DNA of 64,000 nucleotides from Hericium rajendrae (GCA_033439255.1 CM065889.1:1798001-1862000); one strand, 5' to 3'. Positions 1 to 10,870 are shown, numbered from the stretch's first letter. Notes: generated from the letters alone by a model not told the origin. Translations and numbers: made by a program.

Positions 1-95
1 CGCTGTAGGCATACAGGCTGTACATGTCCCTTCAATCTTAGCACAGTATGACAATTAAAACATTTAATGACAAAATAATAGGGTATGTACATGTC
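1..95. other. Flank beyond the KDZ transposase stop
   Basis: Short AT-rich stretch downstream of the transposase stop codon. It probably belongs to the 3' end of the KDZ-type transposon, whose terminus lies outside the window. No gene or repeat boundary seen. Confidence 0.4.
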
Positions 96-407
96 TTACT
101 CCAGAGCCAAGTCCTCCATAATATCTATCATCCTAGTACACTGGTCCTGCAGGTTCTTGTCCTCCAAATCCCCTGCTGCATCCTCTGCCTCATCAATATC
201 TTTCCAAGGGCCAATATCTGACCCATCAGCAGGAAGTCCACCATCTCTTCTCCCAGTAAATCCAGGCAACTGCTCGATGACATTGAGGATGACATGGTGC
301 TTCCTGTTGGCATGATGCCATGTCCTGTACTGTGCCTCAATTTCTGCAGCAAAGAGGATGTGACCAGCTTGTTCTTGAACTGTGATGACATCAAGGTAAG
401 CTGTGTC
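96..407 (-). pseudogene. KDZ-type transposase, C-terminal piece
   Basis: This is the last ~100 codons of a transposase gene running on the minus strand and ending at a stop at 96. It joins in frame to the piece at 3958-4203 once element A and its 2-bp duplication are removed. The junction then reads ...SEN-TAYLDVITVQEQAG. The tail is acidic (DIDEAEDAAGDLEDK). In the KDZ family (Kyakuja-Dileera-Zisupton transposases of fungi) the C-terminus lies outside the catalytic core. The piece itself has no stop. The gene as a whole is broken by three insertions and a stop further upstream, so it cannot encode a working enzyme. Confidence 0.7.
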
Positions 408-1312
408 CATCTGAAAAATTTGCCAGTGGTACATAGCTTTATAAAGTCTACATAGATTTCCTAGCTTCATAGTATCACCCTTTATTGTATAGCCCACATA
501 GCCAAAGGGTGATGCTATGTAGTGCTATGAGGCTCAAAAGTGATACTATGAAGTGCTATGGAGTGCTATCATAGCTATGAGGGCTGACTATGTAGCTATG
601 ATAGTATGACTAGCTATAAAAGCTATCAGTATCTATCAAAGCTATAAGGCTTATGTGTCTTACATATCCTATATTCAATATGTGTCTCACATATCTTACA
701 TTCAATGTGTCTCATATATCTTATATTTAATATGTAGACCTGATATACATATTGAAGCAATAAAATTTATTAGAACTTTAAATTTTTTTAACAATTATAT
801 CAAAATTAATAACACATGATCACATAGATATAAAGTATTTCAATGCATCAAGATTATATTGATACTTCACAAACACTACTACTAACTAAAAAGTGAAAAT
901 ATAAGTAAGAAAATAATAAGATAAGATAAGATAATACAAGAAGATAAGATAAGATAAGAAGATAAGATAAGTAAAAGGATAAAAGATAAAAGAATATAAG
1001 AAACTAGATAAGAAAACATAAGAAAACATGAGTCTTAGAAGATAAAGATAACACATAAGAACTTACCAAAGTAACAAAAAGTGAAATCTAAAAAACTAAC
1101 TTAAAGACATTAGCATTAGTATAAGCAATAAGAGACCAACAATTAAAACATTACCTTAAAGACAGCAACAACGAGCAAGAAACAACGAGTGAGCAGAAAA
1201 CAATGACGAGCAAGCAAGAAATAATGACGAGCAAGCAAATGACATTGACGACGGCATTGACGTGGCAAGAGATAGTAGGAGTTAAAGAGCAAGAGGCAAC
1301 GTGCATCGCTAG

Positions 1313-1868
1313 TGAATGGCATGGGTATGGGTAACCCACAGTGGGTCATGGGTATGGGTATGAGTCAGCCTTATGCAACCCATGAAAAACCCATACCCAT
1401 ACCATGGGTCATGGGTTTTTCTATATTGAGAATGATTAGTTCAAAGTATATTATCAAGATACAAACCATACTATATACTAAATCAAGCAACAATCAGACT
1501 AATGTATTAAGGGTGGCTAACATGGCAGATGCTCTAAAAGGTAATAAAATAGATAATAAAGAGTCTGAGATGAAAAAGAGATACAATATAATGGAACTTT
1601 CTTGACTTTTTTGACTGATCAGTGTTAATTGCTACAATGTTATTGATGTGTGTCTGCTCATATTGAGATATTTATGGCATAACAAGATTATAGTCTCTCA
1701 ATACATGCTACAACCCTTGGCTAACCCATAAACCCACAGCTACCCATGAACCCATATCCTACCCATACCCAACTCACAGAAAACCCATACCCACAGCATG
1801 GGTGTGGGTTTTGATGGGTATGGGTATGAGTTAGCTCAAAAGTACCCAAGGGTTACCCATGCCATTCA
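1313..1868. repeat. Palindromic MITE-like insertion rich in ACCCAT/ATGGGT
   Basis: The ends TGAATGGCATGGG and CCCATGCCATTCA are inverted copies. Next to each end are dense ATGGGT or ACCCAT hexamers (1313-1430 and 1725-1866) around a ~300-bp AT-rich middle. It interrupts a stretch that is continuous in the related core of element E (GGCAACGCGCGTCGCAAGCC-like sequence on both sides), so it is a later insertion. No target duplication could be read with confidence. Confidence 0.5.
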
Positions 1869-2322
1869 TTATGCGTCGCGCGAGCCTTATATACGAATCC
1901 CGAGCAGAGCCGGGATTCGTGGCTGCTGGGTGCTTGTCGAGCGTCACGTCAGAGACTGGGGCCAGACCTCACTAAATGGCCTTGGCTTCCTGTGAGCTTC
2001 ATGTATAGTAGATACTTACCATGCTCATTCATTCGAATTGTATGTGCAACTTATAGCTCTATTGTTTTTCTCTAAATTTATGTGATTTTATTTGATTTGC
2101 TGTGGTTCAAGAAACGTAGCTTCGCTCGTTCGGTGAAGCACTGAAACACACATCGAAGTTTGTCTCTCTCGCCGTCTCCACCACCTTCACTCTCCACTCT
2201 CCTCCCTCTACCCTCCTCCTCTCCCTCTGACTCGTCGGACCACATGCTAGAGGGACTCAGGAGGATGCAGAGGGCTTAAAAGGTGAGTAAAAAATACTTT
2301 TATTTCATTGATTCATGCTAAT
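1869..2322. promoter_or_regulatory. Divergent promoter-like core of element A
   Basis: A TATATAAGG box lies on the minus strand at about 1886-1894, preceded by the inverted repeat CGAATCCCG...CGGGATTCG. The plus side leads to a splice donor, AG|GTGAGT at about 2281, then to the hairpin at 2323. On the minus side another donor (AAG|GTAATG) lies near 1155. The same order recurs in E, F and B, which supports function. Transcription itself is inferred. Confidence 0.5.
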
Positions 2323-2358
2323 GTCGAGAGTATCGCTCAAACGAGCAATACTCTCGAC
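2323..2358. repeat. Conserved hairpin of element A
   Basis: A 36-nt hairpin with arms GTCGAGAGTATCGCTC and GAGCAATACTCTCGAC and a 4-nt loop; one position mismatches. It follows the splice donor by ~40 nt and precedes the GC-rich array. Equivalent hairpins are found in C1, C2, B, F and E. Confidence 0.75.
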
Positions 2359-2359
2359 T

Positions 2360-3330
2360 TCTTTTGCCCTCCCATGCTCTCAACCCCCCTCGCCTCTGAC
2401 TGCCGCCCCTCCAGCAACACTCCGCTGCCTCGCTCTTGTGCACCCTCTGTGCCCTTTTGACTGCCCACCACCCCATCAACGACACCCTCAGCCTGACCAC
2501 AGCCTGACCGCAGCCCGCCCCCGCAGCCCGTGCATGACCCACCCATCCGGACCATGACGCGGGCAGACACAGATGACATACAGCCTGTCGACGATGCGGA
2601 CAGCCTGTCGACGATGTGGACAGCCTGTCGCCGACGCCAACAGTCCATCGCTGACGCGGAAAGCCCATCGCCAATGCGGGAAGCCTGTCGCTGACATCAA
2701 AAGCCCAGCAACGACACTGGACGCCCAGCAATGATGCCAGATGCCCATCGCTGATGCAGCCAGCCTATCACTGATGCGGCCAGCCCAGCAATGATGCAGG
2801 AACCCCAGCGATGACGCAGCAACCCCAGCAACAACGTGGGAGCCCCAGCGATGACACCAACAGCCTGGCAATGATGCCAACAGCCCATCAATGATGCTGC
2901 CAGCCCAACAACAATGCGGGAACCCCAGCGATGATGTGGGAACCCCAGCGATGATGCGGGAACCCCAGCAATGACGTGGGAACCCCAGCGACAATGCGGC
3001 CAGCCTAGCGACAATGCAGCCAGCCCAGCAATGATGCTGCCAGCCCATTGACAATGCTGCCAGCCTGTTGATGACGTCGCCAGCCCAGCGACAACGTGGG
3101 AACCCCAGTGACAATGCCAACAGCCCAGCGACAATGTGGCCAGCCCAGTGATGACACGGCCAGCCCAGCGAACGATGCTGGACAGCCCAGCGAACGACGC
3201 TGGACAGCCTGTTGATGATGCAGGATGGCCCATCGATGATGCAGGATGGCCCACCCATCGACGACGCAGGACGCCTGTTGATGATGCGGGACAGCCCATT
3301 GACAACGCAGGACGCCCATCGCTGATGTGA
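2360..3330. repeat. GC-rich degenerate tandem array of element A
   Basis: Dozens of degenerate ~18-21 bp units such as CAGCCCAGCGATGATGCGG follow each other from about 2560 to 3330. Long open frames occur in several phases on both strands, as expected from repetition with no selection against stops; none has a start, domain or codon pattern of a gene. Confidence 0.7.
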
Positions 3331-3957
3331 GGAGTGGCCTTGCGCACAAACCCACGTCGGCCCAGTGCCTCGCACATGGACTCGCAGTAGCGTGCATGAG
3401 CCTACTGCTTCTGATGCTTTGCGCACGTCCCCTGCCTCATGTACAGGCCCATGCCTCGTGTAGAGGCCCACTGCCTCACGTACAGGCCCACCGCCTCGCG
3501 CACGGACCCCATATGCTGCGCCTTCCACGCGCTGGCCTATCCGCCTCATGTGCGTGCATGCCCTGTCACGCATGGTCTGAAAGCCTACTTAGTTTTTATT
3601 TACCGAACCTCTAGTTTAGTAGAACTAGTTACTGTATATCATTCTATAGTCCACAATATAAATGTCTTGAACTCATACATTTGACCTTGGGATGCTCTAT
3701 CCCTAAAATATCTTTGGGATCTAGATATGCCATGATAAGAGTCATAGCATTGATAGCAACCTTATCATGTTACATAGCTGTCATAGCTGCCACCAGTAAC
3801 TACATAGCTCTATATATCCTCCATCAACAGCTATAGAAGCTATGATAGATCTCATAGAGCTATATAGCTCTGCTGTCAAAGCATATAGGGGTCATAGCAC
3901 TACCATAAGAGTCATACTGTTGGCTGAGAGCTATGTAGAAAACAGATTTTTCAGATG

Positions 3958-4203
3958 TTCTCAGAAAAAATGAAAGTACGTAGCCAACGCATCTCAGTGT
4001 TGAGGCATACAAGTTCTTCACGTGCACATAGGATCTTGAACAGTTTATTGGCATTCTCGTAGTTGGACGGTGACATCCAGGGCTGGGCAGTAAAGTCGAT
4101 GTCTGCATGGGAATGCCAGAATATGTCAAATTCTGAGACAAAGCTAAAGTTTACCAGATTTTTCCACTCAAGAGTTGAGGTGAGTGGCTTCATTTTTGGT
4201 GCG
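3958..4203 (-). pseudogene. KDZ-type transposase, middle piece
   Basis: The continuation of the KDZ transposase gene between insertions C1 and A. The frame reads from KMKPLTSTLEWKNL through FVSEFDIFWHSH to NKLFKILCAREELVCLNTEM. The motif RAREE(L/I)..LN.E(I/M)RRL near the C-terminus is, as I recall, typical of fungal KDZ proteins. The left junction YNALA-PK is in frame after deletion of the C1 duplication. No stop within the piece. Confidence 0.75.
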
Positions 4204-4536
4204 CATCTGGAAAAACAGTTTTTTGGGTGATAGCCGAGGTATGGCTATGGTAGCCGAGCCTTGGCTACTGTAAGCCACCGGTTTGATATCCGGAGACCCG
4301 GCAATCTTACAAAGCCAGAACTGCAGCTACGGTACATCCTGTAGCACTGGTAGATCACAAAAATAAAATGTTCCCTCTGAGCTATTCTGCACTCTCAAAG
4401 GCATGCTTAAATGCCCAATTCATCCTTTGATTTCACTTTAGACATTCACGATGATTCTCATTGGACCTACAGTAGTTACAAATATGATCTAATTTACAAG
4501 ATTCTAATATATCTTCTGCGAAGGATCTGAGCATGT

Positions 4537-4564
4537 GAACTGTTTTGCTGCAGCAAAACAGTTC
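4537..4564. repeat. Perfect 28-bp palindrome, left side of C1
   Basis: Arms GAACTGTTTTGCTG and CAGCAAAACAGTTC are exact reverse complements with no loop. Diverged forms lie at 6118-6149 and 7432-7463 in C1 and at matching places in C2 and C3. Possible protein-binding or replication/transposition site; function unknown. Confidence 0.8.
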
Positions 4565-4619
4565 CCACACTTCACATCCATGGAGGTCAGCGGCAGTGCT
4601 TGCAAGCTGGCACATGTGT

Positions 4620-5900
4620 GGTATGGGAGCGGGGGAGACGGCACAGGCGCAGACCAGGCAAGGCAGGCGTGCACGAGGTAGCACGGGGGAGGCGATGCGG
4701 GTGCGAGGGAGGCGGCAGCGTGCGTGAGGTGGCACGCACGACTCGATGCGGACGTGCGCAAGGCAGCGCGAGGATGCGCGAGGTGGCGCGGGTATGCGCG
4801 AGGTGGCGCGGGTATGCGCGAGGCGGCGCGGGTATGCGCGAGGCGGCGCAGATGCGGGGGAGGCGGCGCGGATGCGGGGAAGGCGGCGCGGACGCGAGGG
4901 ATGCGGCACTGATGGGAGGGATGCGGCGCTGGCCTGGAGGGGGCAGCGCGGGCGTGCGCGAGGCGGCGCGGACGCGATGGAGATGGCGCGAACACAGGGG
5001 AGACGGCGCGAACGTGGAGGAGGCAGCACGAATGCGGGGGAGGCGGCGCGAATGCGAGGGATGTGGCGCGGATGTGTGCGAGGCGGCGTGGGCATGCAGG
5101 AGGCAGCGAAGGTGCGCGGGGGATGGTGCGGACATAGGGAAGGCAGCGCGGGCATGCGCGAGGTAACACGGGCGTGCGCGAGGCGGCGCGGATGTGCGCG
5201 AGGTGGCGCAGATGTGCGCGAGGCGGCGCGGACGTGTGCGAGGCGGCGCGGGCATGAGGAGGCGGTGCGGGTGCGCAGGGGATCGTGCGGGCGTGCGGAA
5301 GGCGGCGCGGGTGGGTGGGAGGCAGTGCGGGTGGGTGGGAGGGTCGCAGACGCGGGGGATAAGGCGCGGATGCGGAAGATAAGGCGCGGACATGGGAGAC
5401 AAGGCGCGGATGTGTGCAAGGCGGCACGGGCATGCAGGAGGCGGCGCGGGCATGCAGGAGGCGGCGAGGGTGCACGGGGGATGGTGCGGGAGCGGGCATG
5501 CACGGTTTGATGCGGGCGGGAAGGACTGGGCGTGGGGAGTCAGCAACGGCGTGCGCGAGGAGGCGTAGATGGGGAGATGGCACCGGCGGATGGGAGATGG
5601 CACGGATGCGCACGCGGCGATGCAGGCATGGGGGAGATGACACGGGTGCGCGGAAGATGATGCGGGCGCACGGGAGATGACGCGGGTGCGTGGAAGACGG
5701 CAAAGGCGCACGGGAGATGGCAAGAGCACGCGGGAGAGTCGGCGGGGGTGTGCACGGCTTGGCGTATGCGTGCGCGAGTCGGCAGAGCTGGCGGGGGCAT
5801 CCGCCACTCGACGGCGACATGTGAGGGGGGTCGGCAATGCGAAAGGGTCAGCGGGGGCGTGCGTGTCGGTGGAGGCGTGTGCAAGGGCGACGTGGTGGAT
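4620..5900. repeat. GC-rich tandem array 1 of C1
   Basis: About 70 units of ~18 bp, consensus close to GAGGCGGCGCGGATGCGC. Frames on both strands stay open for up to ~470 codons (Arg/Ala/Gly-rich on plus, Pro/Arg/Ala-rich on minus) because the unit length is a multiple of three. These are not taken as genes. Confidence 0.75.
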
Positions 5901-5915
5901 GCGCAGAGTAAAAAC

Positions 5916-5951
5916 GAGAGTATCGCCCGTATTCGAACAGGCGATACTCTC
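5916..5951. repeat. Hairpin h1 of C1
   Basis: Arms GAGAGTATCGCC and GGCGATACTCTC with a 12-nt loop. It borders array 1 on the core side. The terminal stem pairs differ from h2 (GCC/GGC against GCTT/GAGC) while pairing is largely kept. Confidence 0.75.
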
Positions 5952-6117
5952 TGAATTAGTGGGAGATAACGTTGATAAGGTAGCGGAGCTCACCATTTAG
6001 CCCTCTGTGGCTCCCCATTGTATTGACTCCAGCGCGGAATAACTGAGAAACATGCGTAAGTTGTTCATTGACAGAGGGAAACATACCTTGCAAGTATGAA
6101 AAAAAACGAACGGCCGT

Positions 6118-6149
6118 GGGACGTGTTTGGCTGTAGCCAAATGTTTCCC
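6118..6149. repeat. Central imperfect palindrome of C1
   Basis: Arms GGGACGTGTTTGGCTG and TAGCCAAATGTTTCCC form an imperfect palindrome in the middle of the core. It is a diverged form of the outer TTTTGCTGCAGCAAAA palindromes. Confidence 0.6.
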
Positions 6150-6460
6150 ACGCGCCCCCCGCATTTTTTTTTGTTCAAGTCGAAGTGCGCGCAGGCAACG
6201 GCCCGCCGCGCACCGTGTTGTTTTATTGCCCATATATGGTCAATAAAATGCATCGGGCCGCGTGGCTCCGTGCGCTCAACTTGTGCACGACTGGACTTTG
6301 GTTGCCACGTCGTCTTCCTTCCACCCACACCCCTTCCCCTTCGCTGCTTCGCTCTGGTTTTTTCATTGTAGGTACTTACTATCCTTTCTTTCGTATCTTT
6401 TTTGGGGTGGGAAACAAGGTGAGTAATTATAGTAATGCTATAGTTCTTTGTACTAATCAA

Positions 6461-6494
6461 GAGAGTATCGCTTGACAACACGAGCGATACTCTC
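6461..6494. repeat. Hairpin h2 of C1
   Basis: Arms GAGAGTATCGCTT and GAGCGATACTCTC. It stands ~45 nt after a splice donor (AAG|GTGAGT at about 6418) and directly after a TACTAATCAA branch-site-like motif, the same order as in A and F. Array 2 begins ~30 nt later. Confidence 0.75.
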
Positions 6495-6519
6495 GTTTTA
6501 TACCCTCCTGCCTTCGTCC

Positions 6520-7420
6520 AAACCTCGCGCATGCCCGCACGTGTCCCCTAGTCCCACCGACAAGCATGCATTGTGCCAACTCGTGCACGGCACCCCCAAC
6601 CTGCGCACGCATCCCTGGCCCGCGTGCATGCCACGTCGACCTGCGCACACATGCACCGATCCCCGCGCGTCTCCGTCGACCCATGCACACCCCTGCTGAC
6701 CCGTCCCTATCCCTGTCAACCCGCGCGCAATCCCATCGATCTGCGCTTTTCACCGTCGACCCGAGCATGTCCCCGTCAACTTGCGCACGCATGTGCCGAT
6801 CTGGGCATGCCCCTGTCGATTTGCGTGTACGCTGGGCGACCTGCACACGTCCCCGCCGACCCGCACACGTCCCCGCTGACCCGCGCACGTCCCCGCTGAC
6901 CCGCGCACACCCCCGCCGACCCGCGCACACCCCCGCCGACCCGTGCACGCCCCGGCTGACCCAATCCTGTCCCTGTCGACCCGCGCTGTCCCCGTCGATG
7001 CGCGCTGTCCCCATCGACCCACGTGTGTCACCATCGACCAGTGCGCACCCCCGCTGACCTGGATGCCCTGCCGCTGATTCTCGCACGTCGCCGTCGACTC
7101 GCGCGCCCACCTGTCGACCTGTGCACACCACCATCGACTGTGCGCACCACCGTTGACCCATGTACGTCCCCCCGATCTGCGTGCAGCACTGTTGACCTGT
7201 GCATGCACATGTTGACCTGTGTGTCTCGCCGCTGACTCATGCACGCACTGTGGCCTGCATGAGCCCTTGCTGATGTGTGCATCCCCCCAATGCGTGCACG
7301 TCGACCCCCCGACTCATGCCCGCATGCCTCCACCAACCGGTGCAAGCATGCACCGATCCACGCACGCACCGACCGCGCGCGTCACTGCCGACTTCTGCAT
7401 GCCCTTGCTGAACCGCATGG
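6520..7420. repeat. GC-rich tandem array 2 of C1
   Basis: Degenerate ~18-bp units close to CCCGCTGACCCGCGCACG. The polarity is opposite to array 1, so the element is roughly a mirror image about its core. The long frames (Cys/Pro/His or Gly/Arg rich) are repeat artefacts. Confidence 0.75.
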
Positions 7421-7431
7421 ATGCTGTACGT

Positions 7432-7463
7432 GGGAACTGTTTTGCTGCAGCAAAATGTTTCCC
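7432..7463. repeat. Right-hand palindrome of C1
   Basis: Arms GGGAACTGTTTTGCTG and CAGCAAAATGTTTCCC, imperfect at a few positions. It marks the outer edge of array 2 and mirrors the palindrome at 4537-4564. Confidence 0.75.
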
Positions 7464-7912
7464 ACGACGCATTAGGTGCTGCAAGTGTAAAAGGATTCAG
7501 AGTGGGGGATGTATCACTAGTGTACAATACAATACAAGATGTAATCAGCTAACAATGTAGTATTTTGCATGATATACCATTAGAGAACTCATATTAGAGA
7601 CTACTTATAGTGATTTATGACAAACTATACTGTGCTATCTCTCTCATATTGCAGTATAGCACTATAGTAGGTAGCATAAGTTACAGTAGCTAGCATAAGC
7701 TACAGTAGCTAACATAAGCTATAGTAGATATATCATCTACAGACTGCTACGGATCACTACAGATGGCTACAGATGGCTACAGATGGCTACCTGTAGTTGT
7801 AATAGAGACCCACCTATTAACAGATGCTACAGAAAATATATAATCTATTATAGCTACTGTAGACTATATTTTCTACTGTAGGCTAAAGTAGTGTGGACAC
7901 TTTTTCCAGATG

Positions 7913-8404
7913 CAAGTGCATTGTAATTTGCAAGTGCAGTTCGTATTGCCTTGCCATGTACCCTGATGTGTTTCCAAATTGATGTGTGAACTTTGTACCC
8001 TGTGTGAACTGTAAGCATGCTAGACAATCTGCAGAAGCCCAGGAAATTTACCCATTCCCACAATGTTTGCTTTGGACATTTCAAAAAGATGCTGTACCAC
8101 AAGTTGTTGAACTTTGTTGAGAGCCTTGTGGAAGTCACACTTGTGGAGATAGTCAAGGGCGTCCTGATATTTTGCATCTTCTGGTGTCCAGGTGTCTGCT
8201 ATGTTGAGCTTGAATTTAGGATCTCTGACCACACAGTTTGTGATCTCGAGCGATGCGAGTGCATTACGTTGGGCAGCCTCAAGTCTGGCAGTTTTGGGGA
8301 TATCATTCTTGTATACCTGAGATCCTTATGCACTTTGAGTAGATGGCATTGCTACAAATAATTGTGACGTTGAATCTCACTTCTTACTGTGGTGGATAAT
8401 ATTA
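7913..8404 (-). pseudogene. KDZ-type transposase piece with one intron
   Basis: The minus-strand reading runs IPKTARLEAAQRNALASLEI, then RDPKFKLNIADTWTPED, LVVQHLFEMSKANIVGM, then a 52-nt GT-AG intron (about 8004-8055), then GYKVHTSIWKHIRVHGKAIR and ALANYNAL. The FE(L/M)SKAN..G.GYK block is, as I recall, conserved in the C-terminal half of fungal KDZ transposases. The segment is bounded by insertions B (8405) and C1 (7912). A working splice layout in a dead gene suggests recent inactivation. Confidence 0.75.
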
Positions 8405-8829
8405 CATCTGAAAAATCTGATTTTTATATAGCAAAAGGTCAAGATATGGATCCTATAGGTAAGCTATGAAGTCTATGGCTTTGACTTGTCAAGCTATGTA
8501 GAGCTATGAGAGTTATCATAGCATTCATAGTAGACAGTATAAAATACATAGCTTATATAGTCAGTGCTGTCAAATACATAGAGCTATTATATTTACTAAG
8601 AGGAGCTATGGCTCCTATCATCATTATGCTGACTATGTTAAGTCAGATAGGTACCAAGAATTTGGAGTCAATTTTTATTATATTGAAGTGTACTATGCTA
8701 CAAACAGCCCTAATACACTACAAAACAAGCCACCAAAGGCACCAAGTCCCTAAAACTAACCTTGTGCGCATGAACAATAGCATGCACGCTGACGTGGTGC
8801 TCGTCATCACGATCATTCATGTGCTGAGG

Positions 8830-9540
8830 CACTAGCATGGGGAGTCATGCGCATAGGTGGGGCTGTGTGCACTGGATCACCAGCACATGTGGCCATACAG
8901 GCACCATCACCGGCATGCTTGGCCCCAAGCATGCAGACAGGGCCGTCTGCAGCTGCTCCGTGCAGTCTAGGCAGGGGTAATCATCCACGGCAGCACGCCT
9001 GCAATCACGAGCTTGTGTGGCCATATGCACAGGTGAGGCAGCACATGTGCTGCCAGGGTCGTTGCAGTTGTGTGTGCATAATTGCCGGCATGCATGGTTC
9101 GCAGCAGCCCATGCAGCGTGGTTCGTGGCAGCCCGCACGGCGTGGTTCGTGGCAGCCCATGCAGCGTGGTTGTCCGTGGGTACGTGGCCCCCCGCATGCT
9201 GGTGAGACTGCTCAGGGCTGCCTGCAGCTGTTTGTGCAGTGTGTGCACATGCATGGGGTCATGTGCACACCATCGGGGTCATCTGTTGCCATAGTCTGCA
9301 TCTGCCTGTGCAGCGTGGGCACACATGAGTGAGCTGGCGGTCATCCACTGCTGTGCGCGAGCTGTTGCCAGCATGCGTGGCCCTGCATGAGCAGATGGGG
9401 CCATCCGCGACTGTCACACGCAGTTGCACATGGTGGCATGTGTGCATTCACCAGCATGCATGGCCTTGCGCACACCGGTGGGGCCATGTGTGGCTGCCTG
9501 CATGAGCTGGCCATGTGCACACAATTGTGACCATGCATCG
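8830..9540. repeat. Low-complexity array of element B
   Basis: Degenerate repeats built on GTGGCAGCCCATGCAGCG, best preserved at 9095-9180 (three ~26-30 bp tandem copies). Open frames on both strands are artefacts. Confidence 0.6.
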
Positions 9541-9592
9541 CGCAGGATGAGGTGGTACGGTGAGCGTGCACAGGGATGTGGACGTGGACATG

Positions 9593-9993
9593 CATCAGGA
9601 ACCTTCAAAACTTTCTGTTTGACCTGCGAGACATCTGACAGTGTCTGCATGACCTGCAGCAGTTGCATCAGACACATCAGACACTCTCAGACAGCATCAG
9701 CTACTCTCAGCTAGCTGCAGAATATTTGACCTCAAGATTCAAAAAAGTATCAATGCAGAATGCTCGCAGACTGATCAGAACTGATCAGATTTATATAAAT
9801 TTTAGATATTGAAAACTTTGTTGCATCTAATGATTAGAGTTGGATGACTACTATATCTGTCAATAGTTATTGATTTCAAAATATAAAAGCTCTGATCAGA
9901 AATTGATCTCTAATTAGAGCCTGCAGCTGGATCAGGTCTTGCAGTTGATCAGACTCTGCAGGGTCCATCAGAAAGTTTTGAAGGTTCCTGATG
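9593..9993. mobile_element. MITE with CATCAGGAA ends, in element B
   Basis: A 401-bp element with long inverted ends (CATCAGGAACCTTCAAAACT left, its complement right) and an exact TG duplication (9591-9592, 9994-9995). Inner repeats of CAGACACTCTCAGACAG type. No coding capacity. Same family as the MITEs at 14443, 17528, 29295 and 37251. Confidence 0.85.
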
Positions 9994-10176
9994 TGGCTTG
10001 GGAGCATTGCGTGGGCGTGGTAGTGCGTGTTGTACGACATCTGGTCGAGTCTCATTGCCCATGGCAACGGGACTTGATGACAGCATTGTCGAGGGGCTGG
10101 GATGGGCAGAATTGTTGGCAGGGGTGTAAGCACAGGTGAGGGTGCGAAGACAGCAGGTTGGTCACAAAAAGACACG

Positions 10177-10208
10177 AATATTGCTCATTTGTAATGAGCG
10201 ATACTCAT
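10177..10208 (-). repeat. Conserved hairpin of element B
   Basis: Read on the minus strand: arms GAGTATCGCTCATT and AATGAGCAATATTC with a short loop. Upstream on that strand stand a donor CAG|GTAAGC (about 10250) and a TTGCTAAAT branch-like motif, matching the order in A, C, F and E. Confidence 0.65.
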
Positions 10209-10209
10209 T

Positions 10210-10870
10210 TATTTAGCAAGAGGGAGATGAAGAATGATATATTTGCTTACCTGAGGCCCTTGTCTTCCTGCTGACCCTCCCAACCGTTGATTGATGCTGT
10301 GTGTTGCTTGCATAAAGGAAGAGGGGTGGGCAGAGGGGTGGGCAGAGGAGGTGAGACAAAGTGGTAGATGAAGAAGAGATGCACCAAGTTGCACGTCGAG
10401 TGCAGCCACACCACTCGACTCACGTGGCTGGCAGTTTTGAGCCCAACAAACCAAATAAATTCTTTTAAAATCTGAGAAAAACAAAGCATGTATGAATCTG
10501 TTAGTTCTACATGATGAATGAGCTAAGTATGTATCTTCAATACTGTATGTTGCTGGGCACATGGGTCAACTTAGTGAAATCTAAATCACCAGCCTCTCGC
10601 ACGGCACCTGACAACACCCGGCATCTGCATTTCGGGCTCCGCTCTGTGCTGGCAATATAAGGTCACACAACATGTGTCGTCTCTTTCTTCTCAACCACCA
10701 CCATCTCCCTTCGACATTCTCTTGTCTTCCTCTTCCCTCTCTGCTATTTTACTTCAACATTTGTATATTGTTGGTAAGTCTCTTATCTTCTTTGTTGTTG
10801 ATAGTATTAATATCTTTGCTTTGTAGACTTCATTTTCACTTTTATAATCTTTTGGTAAGTCTCTAATTCT
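10210..10870. promoter_or_regulatory. Divergent promoter-like core of element B
   Basis: An AATATAAGG box on the plus strand at 10654-10662 is followed by a pyrimidine-rich leader and two splice donors (TTG|GTAAGTCTC near 10790 and 10855). The minus side has the donor near 10250 that leads to the hairpin. The pattern equals that of E. Transcription is inferred. Confidence 0.45.

Larger units (their letters stand above)
408..3957 (+). mobile_element. Element A, non-coding CATCTG-family transposon
   Basis: A 3,550-bp element starting CATCTGAAAAATT and ending GATTTTTCAGATG, inserted in the KDZ gene. Flanking dinucleotides are TC (406-407) and TT (3958-3959), a 2-bp duplication with one transition; removing one copy restores the transposase frame. 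Both ends carry short repeats of AGCTATGA/TAGCTATC type (about 530-640 and 3720-3930). The interior has an AAGAT microsatellite (912-970), a palindromic insertion (1313-1868), a promoter-like core, a hairpin and a GC-rich array. No transposase or other protein gene is visible, so it must be mobilised in trans. Superfamily is not certain; 2-bp duplications would fit CMC/EnSpm-like elements. Confidence 0.8.
4204..7912 (+). mobile_element. Element C1, two-array CATCTG-family transposon
   Basis: A 3,709-bp element with ends CATCTGGAAAAA and TTTTTCCAGATG. The flanking dinucleotides CG (4202-4203) and CA (7913-7914) are one transition apart, and removal of one copy restores the KDZ frame. A nearly identical inverted copy (C2) lies at 49001-55206 and a partial copy (C3) at 62831. 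Unlike A, B, E and F it has two GC-rich arrays in opposite polarity, each bounded outside by a GCAGC palindrome and inside by a GAGAGTATCGC hairpin, around a ~500-bp core. Subterminal repeats are CTGTAGCCAT/CTGTAGCTAC-like on the right. No protein gene is visible. Confidence 0.85.

Noticed and set aside
2488-3573. A 361-codon minus-strand frame in element A
   Set aside because: Repeat-derived Arg/Gly/Ala/Trp-rich peptide in the array, no domain and no splice or promoter support.
4433-5996. Open frames of 356-469 codons on the minus strand and 188-254 on plus
   Set aside because: They lie wholly in the ~18-bp GC-rich array; several frames are open at once on both strands and the peptides are pure unit repeats. 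The same frames recur in C2 (53414-54977).
4620-7420. Regularly spaced short repeats reminiscent of a CRISPR array
   Set aside because: Units are contiguous and degenerate without unique spacers, in a eukaryotic genome.
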